Both the position numbers and the translations under genes were made by a program. A DNA stretch of 64,000 bases from Gracilimonas sp040117685 (GTDB lineage Bacteria > Bacteroidota > Rhodothermia > Balneolales > Balneolaceae), in contig NZ_JBEDYP020000015.1 of assembly GCF_040117685.2 (NCBI RefSeq), positions 124,001 through 188,000 of the forward strand. The letters run 5' to 3'. Positions within the stretch are counted from its first letter, which is position 1. Each line of letters starts with the position of its first letter. Under the pieces are notes generated by a model. That model was given only the letters and a program-made list of their open reading frames with translations, searched no databases and was not told where the DNA came from. Of the stretch, positions 26,909-36,559 are shown piece by piece.

Positions 26909-28429
26909 ATGGCAAAAAAGAACGGATCTTACGGCAATAATTATAAGAACGACGATAAAGTTCTGGAGCAAGGCGGACGTGTTCCTCCCCAGGCCGTAGA
27001 AGTTGAAGAAGCCGTTTTGGGTGCCATGCTGATTGAACACGGAGCGGCTACCATTGCTCTCCAAATGTTGAAACCCACCGATTTCTACAAAACTGCTAAC
27101 CGTCATATTTTTGAGACACTCTCAAATTTGTATGAGCGGGATAATCCACTTGACCTGCTCACTGTTGAAACCGAGCTCAAAGACAACAACCTGTTGGATG
27201 CTTGCGGTGGTCCAACCTATTTATCCGACCTTACCCGATCGGTGAGTTCATCTGCCAATATTGAGTATCACGCACAGATCATTATTGAAAAGGCGATCAA
27301 ACGTAATCTGATTCTAGCCAGCAATGATGTAATCAAAGATGCCTACGACACCACCAGTGATGCATACGATGTGCTGGATACCGCCGAGCAGCGCATTTTT
27401 GATCTCTCCAACCAAAAAAGCCGAAGCTCAGCTGTTCCGGTAGAAAAACTTTTGAAAGACACTCTCTCCTACCTGGAAGACCTTCGGGGTAAGGATTATG
27501 GAATTACGGGTGTACCGTCGGGACTGGCCGTTGATGACATGACCGCCGGTTGGCAAAATGGTGACCTCGTTATTATTGCCGCCCGACCTTCAATGGGTAA
27601 AACGGCTTTTGTATTAACCGCCGCACGTAACGCGGCTATGCATCCCAATGAAAAGCTGCGCACCCCCATTGCTCTTTTTAGTTTAGAGATGTCCAACCAG
27701 TCTTTGGTTCAGCGTTTATTAACCATGGAAGCCCGCGTTCGTGCTGATGAAGCCCGAAAAGGTACCCTGAAAGATGAAGACTTCCGAAAGCTGATTGATG
27801 CAGCCAGCCGCCTGTTCAGTGCAGAAATTTACATTGATGATACTCCCGGCATCAGCCTGATGGAATTGAGAACCAAATGCCGGCGACTAAAAAGCGAAAA
27901 AGGAATAGGACTCATTGTAATTGATTATCTCCAGCTAATGCAGTCTAACGCTAAAGACATCGGAAGTCGTGAGCAGGAAATTGCGTCTATTTCCCGTGGA
28001 CTGAAAGGACTCGCTAAAGAGCTGGATGTGCCGGTAATTGCACTTTCACAGCTCTCCCGGGCGGTTGAGCAACGTGGCGGAGATAAACGTCCGCAGCTGT
28101 CTGACCTTCGGGAGTCCGGTTCTATTGAGCAGGATGCGGATATCGTGATGTTTCTTTACCGGCCTGAATACTACGGCATTACAACTACCGCCGAAGGACA
28201 GTCAACAGCCGGTATTGCAGAGGTGATTATAGGAAAGCAGCGTAACGGTCCGGTTGGAAGTAAGATGATGTACTTTGTGAAAGATTACGCCCGATTCGAA
28301 AACCTCAGTTCAGCTGATAGTAACGATCCATTTCTTGGAGACGGCGGAAGTAATACCGATGGTGGCGGGAATGACGGCCCTCCTCCTATGCCCCATAGTC
28401 CCGCGCCCGATGAAGATGCTCCGTTTTAA
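26909..28429 (+). CDS. dnaB: replicative DNA helicase DnaB
   Basis: 506 aa hexameric replication helicase. The N-terminal domain begins VPPQAVEVEEAVLGAML (about residue 27), followed by the RecA-type core: Walker A RPSMGKTA (about residue 228), IALFSLEMS, IVIDYLQLM (Walker B) and SQLSRAVEQRGGDKRPQLSD. A glycine- and aspartate-rich tail ends at APF. No intein is inserted. The gene is monocistronic as far as can be seen. Confidence 0.96.
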   Translation: MAKKNGSYGNNYKNDDKVLEQGGRVPPQAVEVEEAVLGAMLIEHGAATIALQMLKPTDFYKTANRHIFETLSNLYERDNPLDLLTVETELKDNNLLDACGGPTYLSDLTRSVSSSANIEYHAQIIIEKAIKRNLILASNDVIKDAYDTTSDAYDVLDTAEQRIFDLSNQKSRSSAVPVEKLLKDTLSYLEDLRGKDYGITGVPSGLAVDDMTAGWQNGDLVIIAARPSMGKTAFVLTAARNAAMHPNEKLRTPIALFSLEMSNQSLVQRLLTMEARVRADEARKGTLKDEDFRKLIDAASRLFSAEIYIDDTPGISLMELRTKCRRLKSEKGIGLIVIDYLQLMQSNAKDIGSREQEIASISRGLKGLAKELDVPVIALSQLSRAVEQRGGDKRPQLSDLRESGSIEQDADIVMFLYRPEYYGITTTAEGQSTAGIAEVIIGKQRNGPVGSKMMYFVKDYARFENLSSADSNDPFLGDGGSNTDGGGNDGPPPMPHSPAPDEDAPF

Positions 28430-28688
28430 TTTGCTTAGATCGTGCATCCTTGACTACCAAAATATGTCATTGCACTGGTTCTGCCGCTCTGCTGCGGAAC
28501 CTAACCAGAGGCTCTGCCTCTAATTCTAGTGAGATTGGATTAAAGTCAAACCTATATGAGGCGGAGCCTTGGAAGGGCATTACGAAGCAGAGCACCGTAA
28601 CGAGATATACATCCTAATCCTGATTCTGCTTTCTTACGCTCAGGACGACTTCCACTGATGGACTATAAAACCTTGGCAACATCTGATT
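28430..28688. other. intergenic region with dispersed repeat copy B
   Basis: A 259-bp convergent gap between dnaB and the glycosyltransferase gene, mostly taken up by copy B of the four-hairpin repeat. No separate terminator or gene was seen. Confidence 0.6.
28473..28604 (+). repeat. four-hairpin dispersed repeat, copy B
   Basis: 132 bp. Hairpin 1 pairs GGTTCTGC with GCGGAACC, hairpin 2 is AGAGGCTCTGCCTCT, hairpin 3 is AGGCGGAGCCT, and hairpin 4 is TTACG...CGTAA around AAGCAGAGCAC. The loops of hairpins 1 and 4 (CTCTGCT and AGCAGAG) are complementary. Blocks align with copies A and C. Confidence 0.78.
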
Positions 28689-29804
28689 TCACTTACCTTC
28701 AACCGCTTCATCAAAAAGTGGGTCAAAGTCCCTGATCCTCTTCTTCCAATCCAAATGGCGGTTTATATTTTGTAGTGAACTCTTTGGCAGCGATTTCGTT
28801 TCTCCATTTAGCAAATCTTTCAGGTGGTGAAATAGATCATCCTCCGTTTCATATAGAACTGGTGCGTGCAAGAGTGGATCGTGTAAACTTTTGGGAATCA
28901 GCTCCGGGTAATGCAAAGAGTTGGGAACCAGAGGATGACACCCACAATAAATGGCTTCCATTATGGCCACACAAAAAAACTCATAGCTTGCAGTGGATAC
29001 CACGATATCGCCGGAGTGCAGCAGCTTGCTGTAATTTTCCTTGTCATCCACATACCCGAAATGAGTTATTTGCTGCCCGAACCGCTGCCAGGCTTTCTCA
29101 AATTCTTCCGGCTTTTCATGCTGGGTATCCCCTGCTAAAATCAGGTCAAATTTCAGATCTATATCATTCAGCCGGTTCAGCACTCTGAAAAACATGGCGG
29201 GATTACGGTCAAACTGCCAGCGCTGATTCCATACAATCACCGGGTTATCGTTCTTACTTCGGGTATCGGGCTGCTTGTCAAAACTGGAAAGGTCCAGCCC
29301 GGGGTGCATAATAATACTCTTCTTCGCAATACGCTCAACGGTATTATATTGATTGGTATCCGGAAACTTATCCAGAAACTTGGGTAAGGCCTCCAGCAAA
29401 TCATCCAGATGAAATTGAGAGGAGAACAACAGCTTATCCGCCACCAGCATGCTCAGGTAATTGATATAGCAGTAAGTCAGATCTCTGCTCTCACCTTCCG
29501 GAATGGGACGGGTAAACTGGTTATCATGCATATACATAATGACCGGCGTGTGAGCAAACCGGGGATTAGTCAGCGCCATGAACGCCGGTAAATTAGTCAT
29601 GCTGCTGGTAAGCAACAGATCGATATCCTCATCCACGTTCTTGGTCATTTCTGCAAGCGAAACCGAATCGCCGTGCATCCGCCATTTCCATCCCTTATAA
29701 TTAAGCTTGATAGGGATAATATTATGGCGGGAATGCTTTTCAAGTCCTTTTAAAAAAGCCTTGTGTGAGCCGCTGTAAAAAGGTTCTACCGCCAGAATAT
29801 TCAT
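28689..29804 (-). CDS. glycosyltransferase of the queuosine-tRNA mannosyltransferase/GTDC1 family (DUF3524)
   Basis: 371 aa GT-B-like protein. The N-terminus MNILAVEPFYSGSHKAFL, the LPAFMALT and MYMHDNQFTRPIPEG segments and the later HPGLDLSSFD resemble the animal GTDC1/QTMAN protein, which adds mannose to queuosine in tRNA-Asp. Bacterial homologs form DUF3524, whose substrate is less certain. Queuosine synthesis genes queE and queD occur 32 kb away in this window, which makes a tRNA role plausible. It is flanked by repeat copies B and C. Confidence 0.78.
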   Translation of the reverse strand: MNILAVEPFYSGSHKAFLKGLEKHSRHNIIPIKLNYKGWKWRMHGDSVSLAEMTKNVDEDIDLLLTSSMTNLPAFMALTNPRFAHTPVIMYMHDNQFTRPIPEGESRDLTYCYINYLSMLVADKLLFSSQFHLDDLLEALPKFLDKFPDTNQYNTVERIAKKSIIMHPGLDLSSFDKQPDTRSKNDNPVIVWNQRWQFDRNPAMFFRVLNRLNDIDLKFDLILAGDTQHEKPEEFEKAWQRFGQQITHFGYVDDKENYSKLLHSGDIVVSTASYEFFCVAIMEAIYCGCHPLVPNSLHYPELIPKSLHDPLLHAPVLYETEDDLFHHLKDLLNGETKSLPKSSLQNINRHLDWKKRIRDFDPLFDEAVEGK

Positions 29805-29893
29805 GCAAATGGTCTTAATCTTGGGAAAGCGATAAGTATAAGAAATTTATTAATGAACCAAATAAAGAGTGTGTTACGGTATGAACTTGCTTG

Positions 29894-30019
29894 TACTGAT
29901 TCGGCCGCTCCGCTGTGTAACCTAAATCATAGGCTCTGCCTATAGTGAGATTGGTATAGTATTAAATGGATGAGGCGGAGCCTCAATGGGGCGTTACGGA
30001 GCAGAGCACCATAACGAGA
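29894..30019 (+). repeat. four-hairpin dispersed repeat, copy C
   Basis: 126 bp in the gap between mutL and the glycosyltransferase. It keeps the blocks ATAGGCTCTGCCTAT, GAGGCGGAGCCTC and TTACGGAGCAGAGCACCATAAC, aligned in the same order and orientation as copies A and B, with base changes that partly preserve pairing. Confidence 0.75.
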
Positions 30020-30023
30020 TAAA

Positions 30024-31871
30024 CTACCTAAACCTCGACTGTATCTCATCCAGGGGGATATAGCTGATTGTGGGTTTCTTTAGTGGATCCAGGTACGGCT
30101 GCTCGCAAGCGAAAAGCTGATCCACAAGTCCTTCCATTTCCTGTTCGGTTAATTTCTTGCCACGAGGGATGGCTGCTTTAGCCGCAAAGGCAATGGCCAG
30201 TTTTTCCCGGGCTTCCAGCTTCACTTTCTGTCCCAATTCCTGGTATTGATGCAGCATCGAAATAAGTACCTCTTCCTCATTCCCGATTTCAATATCGGCC
30301 GGAACGCCGTTAATCATAGCAGTATTTCCGCTGAGCAGCTGTACGGAAAAACCCATACGCTGAATAATGGAATGGAGTTCTTTAAGGAGCGTATAATCAG
30401 ATGCGGAAAGCTCCAGAGTCTGGGCAAATAACAACTGCTGGGTACTTGGAAGAGCTTCTTCGGTAGCATTGATCGCCTTTTCAAAGATGATGCGTTTATG
30501 AGCCAAATGCTGATCAATAACTGTAAGCCCGGTCCGGGTTTGAGTGAGGATGTACGTGTTATGCAACTGCCAGAACCCTTTTTCCTGGGTTACTTTCTTT
30601 TGTTCGTCTTCAGCAGGTTCAAAGTTTTCGGCTTCATCATAATTCGGACTTTTGGTGTGGCCTCCGCCATATAACTGCTCGCTGAAATCTTGTCCCCTTC
30701 CTCCAATATTAGAAGAGCGATTATTGATTCGGGATGGAATTTGAAATCCGCCTTCACTTTGTCCGGAGGACCGGGGTTTGTTAAAACTGAAACCTGAATC
30801 AAATCCTTTGGACGGATCATCACTCAAAAATGCATCCTGATCCTGCTCAATATTGGGCACCTGAAAATGTTTATTCAGGGCCCGATTAACCACCGACCTG
30901 GCAAGCTGAATTACACTTCGCTCATCCTCAAATTTTACTTCCATTTTAGAAGGATGCACATTTACATCTACTTTAGAAGGGTCAATATCGAAAAAGAGCG
31001 CATAAAACGGGTATTCATTATTTCGGGTCCATGCATCATACAAACTCAATATCACATGGGTAAGGTACCTGTGCTGAAAAGGCCGGCCGTTCACGAACAA
31101 AAACTGCTCCCCCCGACTCTTTTTGGCCAATTTAGGATCGGATGCAAAGCCATGAATTTTTACATAGCTCGTCTCTTCCCCGAACTCAATCAGGCTGGCT
31201 TTGTAGGAACTACCGAAAATCTGTGTTACCCGGTCTTTAAGGTCCTGGATTGGTAAATCATAAATAATATCGCCATCAGCTTCTACATAAAAAGCCACAT
31301 CGGTATTTGCCAGTGCAGCATACTGAATGGTTCGCAGGATATGCCGAAGCTCTGTGACATCTGTTTTCAAAAACTGCCGGCGGGCGGGCACATTAAAAAA
31401 GAGATTACGAACGGCAATGGTTGTTCCGTCATCAATGGCGGTGGGTTTTATTTCCCTTTCCTCTCCACCCCAAACTTCAAACTCCCAGCCGTTTTCATCA
31501 CCGGCTCGTTTGGTCTTAACGGTTACCTGAGATACCGATGCAATGGAAGCCATCGCTTCGCCCCTGAAACCGAGTGTGCGAATTTTAAAAAGATCATCGA
31601 CCGAATTGATCTTTGAAGTAGCGTGTCGTTCAAAACAGAGAGGCAGGTCCTCTTTACTCATCCCGCACCCGTTGTCGGAAACCTGGATCAAAGTTCGGCC
31701 GGCATTTTGGATAAGAATTTTTACCTGATCACCGCCGGCATCAATGGCGTTATCGAGAAGTTCTTTAACTACAGAGGCCGGACGCTGAATTACCTCTCCG
31801 GCCGCAATTTTATTACTTATTTCTGGGGGAAGCTGATGTATAATGGAATCGCTAATCCGGGTATCGCTCAA
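30024..31871 (-). CDS. mutL: DNA mismatch repair protein MutL
   Basis: 615 aa. The GHKL ATPase half is intact: KIAAGEVIQRPASVVKELLDN, AGRTLIQVSDNGCGM, KIRTLGFRGEAMASIASVS. A disordered linker (about residues 355-425, Ser/Gly-rich) precedes a C-terminal dimerisation domain. Endonuclease-type MutL proteins have DQHAAHERxxYE and CPHGRPT; here these read DQHLAHKRIIFE and YLDPLKKPT, so the metal-binding Glu and zinc ligand Cys/His are altered. Whether this is the normal lineage form needs alignment. It is followed by the glycosyltransferase. Confidence 0.94.
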   Translation of the reverse strand: MSDTRISDSIIHQLPPEISNKIAAGEVIQRPASVVKELLDNAIDAGGDQVKILIQNAGRTLIQVSDNGCGMSKEDLPLCFERHATSKINSVDDLFKIRTLGFRGEAMASIASVSQVTVKTKRAGDENGWEFEVWGGEEREIKPTAIDDGTTIAVRNLFFNVPARRQFLKTDVTELRHILRTIQYAALANTDVAFYVEADGDIIYDLPIQDLKDRVTQIFGSSYKASLIEFGEETSYVKIHGFASDPKLAKKSRGEQFLFVNGRPFQHRYLTHVILSLYDAWTRNNEYPFYALFFDIDPSKVDVNVHPSKMEVKFEDERSVIQLARSVVNRALNKHFQVPNIEQDQDAFLSDDPSKGFDSGFSFNKPRSSGQSEGGFQIPSRINNRSSNIGGRGQDFSEQLYGGGHTKSPNYDEAENFEPAEDEQKKVTQEKGFWQLHNTYILTQTRTGLTVIDQHLAHKRIIFEKAINATEEALPSTQQLLFAQTLELSASDYTLLKELHSIIQRMGFSVQLLSGNTAMINGVPADIEIGNEEEVLISMLHQYQELGQKVKLEAREKLAIAFAAKAAIPRGKKLTEQEMEGLVDQLFACEQPYLDPLKKPTISYIPLDEIQSRFR

Positions 31872-31889
31872 TGGTTATCTGTACGTCTT

Positions 31890-32096
31890 TTAAAGTGAAA
31901 TTAAATAAACAATAAGGGCAAGGCACGCCGCATAAAAAACCACACGGGTAAATTGTGCCGGTCTTCGTCTTGTATGGGTCTCAAACTTGATTCGTTTTCT
32001 GCGCTTTTCTTTTTCATCCTTTTCGGGATCGTAGTAGCGAAACGGGTAATCAAATTTTTTGGGTTTAGGCCGGAAGCCGAACATCGGTCTGATCAT
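31890..32096 (-). CDS. small basic membrane protein next to mutL
   Basis: 68 aa. A strongly charged N-terminal half (PKKFDYPFRYYDPEKDEKEK, then RRKRIKFETHTRRRP) is followed by one transmembrane helix at the C-terminus (VVFYAACLALIVYLISL). It starts 18 bp upstream of mutL on the same strand. Family not recognised; it resembles tail-anchored helper proteins only in layout. The coding call rests on its clean composition and gene spacing. Confidence 0.55.
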   Translation of the reverse strand: MIRPMFGFRPKPKKFDYPFRYYDPEKDEKEKRRKRIKFETHTRRRPAQFTRVVFYAACLALIVYLISL

Positions 32097-32178
32097 AACA
32101 ACACCTCAATTTTATTGGCTTTGAATGGCTAACGCGGGTGGTTACCAAATCTTATTCAATATACAGAATTTGAAGGGT

Positions 32179-32272
32179 GAATATCGAACATTCCATCGGG
32201 AATAATGAATCTCGCTAAACTGCTTACCGGGTACTTCATTATTTAATGTTCAACATTGAATGCTCGATATTC
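32179..32272. repeat. long AT-rich inverted repeat
   Basis: Left arm 32179-32209 (GAATATCGAACATTCCAT to AATAATGAA) pairs imperfectly with right arm 32235-32272. The right arm itself reiterates AATGTT/GAATG-like words. It is in the divergent gap between the small membrane protein and isocitrate dehydrogenase, upstream of both, so it cannot be a simple terminator. Confidence 0.6.
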
Positions 32273-32388
32273 TTTCGAATGTTCTTTTGCCTCTAAAATT
32301 TGTAAACTCCCTGCCCCTTAATTTTTCTTCGGAAACCAGTTTTTCGATCTTCACATTAAATTACTGACCATTAACCATTTATTTAAAA

Positions 32389-34619
32389 ATGAGCACTGAT
32401 AAAGCCAAGATTTTTTATACCATAACGGATGAAGGACCTTTCTTAGCTACCCATTCTTTCCTCCCTATTATTGAATCATTTACCAAGGCTGCCGGAGTTA
32501 ATGTAGAGACCAAAGACATTTCTCTTGCAGGACGTATTCTTGCCAACTTCCCCGATTATTTAAAAGAAGGTCAGCAGGTTCCTGATGCGCTTGCAGAGCT
32601 TGGAGAGCTGGCTAAGAAACCGGAAGCGAATATCATCAAGCTCCCGAATATCAGTGCTTCTATCCCTCAGTTAGTTGCCGCTATAAAGGAATTGCAGAGT
32701 AAGGGTTATGATCTTCCTGATTATCCGGAAAGAACCTCAAACTGAAGAAGAAAAAGAGATTCAAAAACGCTACGATGTAGTAAAAGGAAGTGCAGTTAAT
32801 CCTGTTCTGCGGGAAGGAAAACTCACACTGCCGGGCTCCTAAGCCTGTTAAAGAGTATGCCCGAAACAATCCCCATTCCATGGGTGAATGGAGTTCTGAT
32901 TCCAAATCACATGTAGCTACTATGGAAGACCATGATTTTGCTCATTCTGAAAAATCCATCACCCTGTCTGATGCCGATGATGTCCGAATCGAATTTGTTG
33001 ATTCCAATGATAATGTGCAGGTATTAAAAGAAAGTACGCCACTACAACCGGGTGAAGTGATTGATGCTGCCGCTATGAGTAAAAAAGCCTTGGTTAATTT
33101 CCTTGAGAATGAGGTCAAAGATGCCAAAGAAAAAGGCATACTCTTTTCACTGCATATGAAAGCAACCATGATGAAGGTTTCGGACCCGATTATTTTTGGT
33201 CATGCCGTAAAAGTGTATTTCAAAGAAGTATTCGAGAAGCATGGTGAAACACTCCGGGAATTGGGTGTAGATCCCAATAATGGTTTTGGTGACCTGGAAG
33301 CAAAAATTCAGGAATTACCGGAAGACAAACAGGCAGAGATCAAAGCGGACATACAGAAATGCTATGAAAACGGACCGGACCTGGCGATGGTAAATTCCCA
33401 CAAAGGAATTACTAATCTCCATGTGCCAAGCGATGTGATTATTGATGCCTCCATGCCGGCCATGATTCGTACATCAGGACAAATGTGGAACAAGAATGAC
33501 GAGACACAAGATACGAAAGCGGTTATTCCTGAAAGCAGCTATGCCGGTATTTACCAGGAAGTGATTGACTTCTGTAAAGAACACGGCGCTTTCGATCCAA
33601 CTACGATGGGAAGTGTGCCTAACGTAGGACTAATGGCAAAGAAAGCTGAGGAATACGGCTCTCACGACAAGACATTTGAAATCCCCGGCAGTGGCTCTGT
33701 ACGAGTTGTCAATAAAGCCGGAGAAACCGTAGTAGAACACCCGGTTGAGGAAGGCGACATCTGGAGAATGTGTCAGACCAAAGACGCTCCCATTAAAGAC
33801 TGGGTTGGACTTGCTGTTCGCAGAGCACGTGAAACCGGATCTCCCGCTGTTTTCTGGCTGGATGAAAACCGTGAACACGATGCGGAGCTCATCAAAAAAG
33901 TAAATGCTTACCTGCCGGAATTTGATACTGAAGGATTAGAGATTCACATAATGTCGCCGGTCAAAGCCATGCGCTATTCTCTGGAGCGGATCAAAGATGG
34001 TAAAGACACGATTTCCGTAACCGGAAATGTGCTGCGTGATTACCTCACCGACCTCTTCCCCATTCTTGAAGTGGGAACCAGCGCCAAGATGCTTTCCATC
34101 GTTCCCCTTATGAACGGTGGTGGCTTATTTGAAACCGGTGCGGGCGGTTCTGCCCCTAAGCACATCCAGCAGTTTTTGGATGAAGGTCACCTGCGTTGGG
34201 ATTCCTTAGGTGAGTTCCTTGCTTTAGCCGTATCGCTCGAGCATCTGGGAAAAACCTTCGATAACAACAGAGCCTTGGTTCTTTCAGAAACGCTGGATAT
34301 AGCCAATACGCAGTACCTCCAAAACGATAAATCACCTTCCCGCAAGGTGAATGAACACGACAACCGTGGCAGCCACTTTTATCTGGCTATGTACTGGGCC
34401 CGGGCATTAGCTAACCAAAGCAAAGATTCTGAGCTGGCTGAACGCTTTAAAGCTGTAGCCGATAAGCTTGAAGAGAACGAAACAAAGATCAACGAAGAGT
34501 TAATTGCTTCTCAGGGAAGTCCCGAAAAGATTGATGGATATTACTGGCCAAATCGTGAGATTGTTTATGATCGAATGAGACCCAGTGAAACCTTGAATTC
34601 AATTATTGGGTCCGTTTAA
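32389..34619 (+). pseudogene. icd: monomeric NADP-dependent isocitrate dehydrogenase, two frameshifts
   Basis: Monomeric-type isocitrate dehydrogenase (about 740 aa, TCA cycle). The first frame (32389-32745) holds the N-terminus; removing one A at 32729-32731 leads into EEPQTEEEKEIQKRYDVVKG, and removing one A at 32818-32821 leads into NSHCRAPKPVKEYARNNP and the rest to 34619. The repaired gene has 742 residues, the exact family length. Conserved stretches include NSHKGITNLHVPSDVIIDAS, FWLDENREHDAELI and NDNRGSHFYLAMYW (written here as HDNRGSHFYLAMYW). Both shifts lie in A runs 90 bp apart. Confidence 0.9.
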
Positions 34620-34642
34620 TTTCAAACATACTTAAGTGAAGA

Positions 34643-34674
34643 GCCCGGTTCTGAAAAGAATCGGGTTTTTTTAT
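34643..34674 (+). terminator. rho-independent terminator after icd
   Basis: CCCGGTTC, a short AAAA-containing loop and GAATCGGG form an eight-base stem with one G-U pair, followed by a run of seven T. It lies 25 bp past the icd stop and before the convergent DedA gene. Confidence 0.8.
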
Positions 34675-34692
34675 TTATGAATGAGAAACATA

Positions 34693-35469
34693 TCAGATTT
34701 CGAATTTCTTCTTCAGTACCGGGATCAAATATTTGAGTAGAACTATGATAAATATAAAGACAGCCAACGCTGCCCAAACAGCATATTCTTCATAGGCTTC
34801 ATAAAAGAACAGCAACTCGTTACCTGCAAAAACGGAAAGCCACACAAAGGTGGGAGTCCATAGCAGTGCTGTTAATCCAAAATAAAGCAGGAAGGTCCAG
34901 AAGCCCGTTTTTAGAATACCGGCACTCAGATAAACCGGAAAACGACTACCGGGTATGAATCGACTGAGCACAAGTATCACAGGTCCTTTTTTCTGAAACC
35001 ACGCTTCTGCACTGTACGCATTCTCCTTTTTCACCATCCACTTAAAAGGCGGGATGTTGAAAATAGCATTTCCCATTAAACGCCCGGCAAAATAGAGGGT
35101 GAAATCACCTATGTAAATTCCTGCCGTTGCAGCTATGGCCGCAGGCCAGAAATCAATGAGTCCCTGTGCTGCCATTAAACCCGCCCCAATACAAGCAAGA
35201 TCTTCGCTCATGAAGGTTGCCAGAATGATCAATAGCATATATAAAACAAGGAGCTCATTTTCCGAATCAGCCTCCACGTTATCCAGGTATGGGACTAATT
35301 TCTGGAGACTGTCTTTATTTATATTCTCAGTTTCAGAAAGCTGCTCAGTTGTATCGCTTACCCCAAACTCTTGGTAAACGAAAACATCAGCGTGTTTTGG
35401 TATAGCAAAGGCATTAACCGATGTAGCAACCCCAAAGATCAGAAATATGCAGAAATGAATAAGCTTCAC
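34693..35469 (-). CDS. DedA/SNARE-associated family membrane protein
   Basis: 258 aa. After an N-terminal hydrophobic signal (about residues 1-22) and a 50-residue polar stretch comes the DedA core: helices around LLVLYMLLIILATFMSEDLACIGAGLMAAQG, GDFTLYFAGRLMG, and the conserved SRFIPGSRFPVYLSAG, the family's F-x-R-x-x-P-x-x-R motif. DedA proteins act as lipid flippases or in membrane homeostasis; the exact substrate is not readable. The long periplasmic leader is unusual. PlsC follows upstream at 21 bp. Confidence 0.85.
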   Translation of the reverse strand: MKLIHFCIFLIFGVATSVNAFAIPKHADVFVYQEFGVSDTTEQLSETENINKDSLQKLVPYLDNVEADSENELLVLYMLLIILATFMSEDLACIGAGLMAAQGLIDFWPAAIAATAGIYIGDFTLYFAGRLMGNAIFNIPPFKWMVKKENAYSAEAWFQKKGPVILVLSRFIPGSRFPVYLSAGILKTGFWTFLLYFGLTALLWTPTFVWLSVFAGNELLFFYEAYEEYAVWAALAVFIFIIVLLKYLIPVLKKKFEI

Positions 35470-35490
35470 GAAAAGAGTTTCTTCATGGAA

Positions 35491-36300
35491 TTAAGAGAAT
35501 GCAATGGGTGTGAATTCCCGGTTCTGTTTAAGGAATTCATTTTCTGAAATAACGGGCACGAATTGTTCTTCAATATCACTTTTTAATCGTTCAGCTAATA
35601 ATTTTCGGTCGCTGGCCATAACCTGATCCGAACCAAAGTTAACAACGGCTGTAAAAGACTTAAGTTTCAGCAGGTTGAAGAAATGTACGAAGAACGGAGT
35701 ATCATCCCACCAGCAAATCGTATCGTAAGCCGGAGCTTCTTCCCGATTCGTTCTGTATGAAACGGCAACGGTTGAAACCGGGAATTCTCGGGAAGCCGGA
35801 TATTTCAACAATGAAGACCTGAACGGTAATATTTCATATCCGGGGCTGGTAGTGCCTTCAGGAAAGATGATAATACCCTGATTGGTGTTTATATTTTTAG
35901 AAATGAGTTTATTAACCCGTGTTATATCCCTTTTTCTGTGCCTATCAATAAATAAAATTCCACACGTCCGGATGATAAAACCGATTAACGGCCATGTTTT
36001 TACATCACTTTTAGCCACAAATAAACATCTTAACTGAGAGAAAAGTACAAAAATATCAATATAACTCAGATGGTTAGACACCAATAGAAATGGTGGTTCC
36101 GGGGGTTTATTTTTCCCCTCTATTTTTATCCCAATTATCCAACAACAAACTTTTCCCCAGCTTCGAAGAAGATAGCCTCTGCTTTTTTCATAGTTCACCC
36201 CAACAACTGAAGCAAAAAGACACAGCATTATCAGGAAATAAAAAAACAGGGTTGAAACCAGAAAACCAGATAACTTTATGATAGCCCGTAGAAAATTCAT
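35491..36300 (-). CDS. 1-acyl-glycerol-3-phosphate acyltransferase (PlsC-like)
   Basis: 269 aa membrane acyltransferase of phospholipid synthesis. The catalytic HX4D box is in SNHLSYIDIF and the phosphate-binding loop in FPEGTTSPGYEI; one or two membrane helices at the N-terminus (LSGFLVSTLFFYFLIMLCLF). The remaining C-terminal 100 residues are typical of Bacteroidetes members. The gene follows DedA by 21 bp, a lipid-related pair. Confidence 0.88.
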   Translation of the reverse strand: MNFLRAIIKLSGFLVSTLFFYFLIMLCLFASVVGVNYEKSRGYLLRSWGKVCCWIIGIKIEGKNKPPEPPFLLVSNHLSYIDIFVLFSQLRCLFVAKSDVKTWPLIGFIIRTCGILFIDRHRKRDITRVNKLISKNINTNQGIIIFPEGTTSPGYEILPFRSSLLKYPASREFPVSTVAVSYRTNREEAPAYDTICWWDDTPFFVHFFNLLKLKSFTAVVNFGSDQVMASDRKLLAERLKSDIEEQFVPVISENEFLKQNREFTPIAFS

Positions 36301-36518
36301 GAGCAGAAATTAACAATTTCTTTCAGAAAAACAGGGCTTTTTGTCGTGTTGTTTATACTGAATGAATATAGATATCGGCCCCGTTAGATATTTAAACTCT
36401 ATTACACCTAATTTGGTTAGATTTATGTAATTGAACTGAAACAGAAACCACAAGATACACGCCTGAAGGCTACCGGCCTGATTAGGATTAATTACAATTG
36501 TATGCCAGCTTGTGCAGC

Positions 36519-36548
36519 TTGGATATTTACTTAATTGATATATATTTG
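36519..36548 (+). promoter_or_regulatory. Bacteroidetes-type promoter before the alpha/beta hydrolase gene
   Basis: TTG at 36519-36521 and TATATTTG at 36541-36548 are separated by 19 bases, the classical TTG-N19-TAnnTTTG arrangement. The -7 box is 12 bases from the ATG at 36560, so the leader would be nearly absent. Confidence 0.6.
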
Positions 36549-36559
36549 TACCATTAAAT

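Noticed and set aside
32790..32830. GTG start of a separate 609-aa isocitrate dehydrogenase
   Set aside because: The residues after this GTG are unrelated to the family until NSHCRAPKP, and the reading frame restored by deleting single A bases gives the exact family length, so the GTG is not a natural start.
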